Shown here piece by piece: positions 63,475 through 64,000 of a stretch of DNA of 64,000 nucleotides. The first letter of the stretch is position 1; every line of letters starts with the position of its first letter. The notes beneath the pieces were generated by a model. That model was not told the origin of the DNA, did no database searches, and saw only the letters and a list, made by a program, of their open reading frames with translations. Source of the DNA: Sepioteuthis lessoniana (lineage: Eukaryota; Mollusca; Cephalopoda; Myopsida; Loliginidae); NCBI GenBank assembly GCA_963585895.1, contig OY757939.1:60596320-60660319 (forward strand), given 5' to 3'. A program made the position numbers and the translations under genes.

Positions 63475-63825
63475 GATTTTAACAGCATGTTGACCCATTA
63501 AGGATTATCTTTTACCTAAAAGTTAGGGAATTGTGTTTATTGTATGATCTTTTTTATATTTTTTATAGGGGTTTCTTTCATTTTTTTTGTGTGTGCATAT
63601 TGTCCAATTGAATACAAATAATATTGAAATAGATGGGACAAGTATTACCACACTGGGTCAGAGTGGACCTGGGAGTAATGCCAATGATGTGTACTCCATA
63701 CTCCTCAGAACATGCATTTTAGTGTCATACCCTAAACACTTTATTTTTTTTTATGGGGAGGTTTTATTTCTCTGCAGGTGATACAGTTAGCATGTTCTAA
63801 GCCCTGCCAACAGGGTGGGGGAAGA
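63475..63825 (-). mobile_element. K-family (KB) element
   Basis: Tail TTTTAACAGCATGTTGACCC, core AGTATTACCACACTGGGTCA, GAGTGGACCTGGGAGTAATG, 5' end TAGCATGTTCTAAGCCCTGC, CAACAGGGTGGG. Confidence 0.7.
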
Positions 63826-64000
63826 TATTGGACAATTTTTACAAGCATTTAAAGTTGTCATGGAAATATAATTAGGATCATTATGAAACTTTAAAAAATT
63901 GGGAATTAAAAATATTCAAAATCATGTTTACTACTTATTTAAGCTACGAATTAAAGGATTAGAAAATATTACTGTTGCGAGTCAAGTGAAACGTTATTTT

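Overview
The window looks like nuclear DNA of an invertebrate animal: AT-rich, dense in (TA)n/(CA)n tracts and in decayed transposable elements, with no long intact ORF, no rRNA or standard tRNA gene and no CRISPR. The mix of tRNA-derived SINEs, RTE-like and APE-type LINEs, Penelope-like elements with a GIY-YIG-like C-terminus, SETMAR-like mariner copies and a composite SINE-like repeat (family K here) suggests a lophotrochozoan, most likely a cephalopod mollusc. That taxonomic call is inference. All repeat names (K, A to E, HH-B) are local labels.

Layout. 0.9-9.1 kb: one decayed LINE (minus strand) split by nested insertions: two K elements, an internally deleted mariner (3100-3999) and a gypsy-like gag-pol relic (about 4240-7600). 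9.4-10.6 kb: RTE-like reverse transcriptase (+). 10.7-12.0 kb: K elements in tandem. 12-23 kb: SINEs A, B, C and D, K copies and a mariner relic (17.2-17.9 kb). 23.9-25.4 kb: degenerate arrays with a period near 250 bp. 25.4-27.0 kb: the only plausible host sequence, an internal exon candidate on minus (25431-25621) and a TATA-led first exon candidate on plus (26918-26975). 27.1-30.3 kb: a full-length K with an 11-bp target duplication and a nested SINE B, a tandem-repeat region, and a solo LTR with a 4-bp target duplication. 30-46 kb: LINE tails, SINEs, microsatellites, a second deleted mariner. 47.6-48.6 kb: a 1-kb inverted-repeat DNA element. 50.1-51.0 kb: third deleted mariner. 51.2-55.8 kb: a retroelement-associated nuclease-like relic and two Penelope-like elements. 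56-58 kb: K elements, one split by a LINE tail. 58.8-60.0 kb: a cluster of hammerhead-ribozyme motifs, several joined to tRNA-like heads. 62.2-63.1 kb: a mariner whose left end is an inverted copy of its right end.

Most notable: a hammerhead fold at 58841-58897 (minus) with every catalytic core base present, placed directly behind a tRNA-like pol III promoter, with three related or decayed partners within 1.1 kb; and a second hammerhead-like family (31.6, 45.0, 59.9 kb) whose paired bases change together between copies. These suggest SINE-like retroposons carrying self-cleaving RNA. Almost nothing here is likely to encode a working protein; the window is probably intergenic or intronic, and its features are linked by retrotransposition and by trans-mobilisation of deleted elements.
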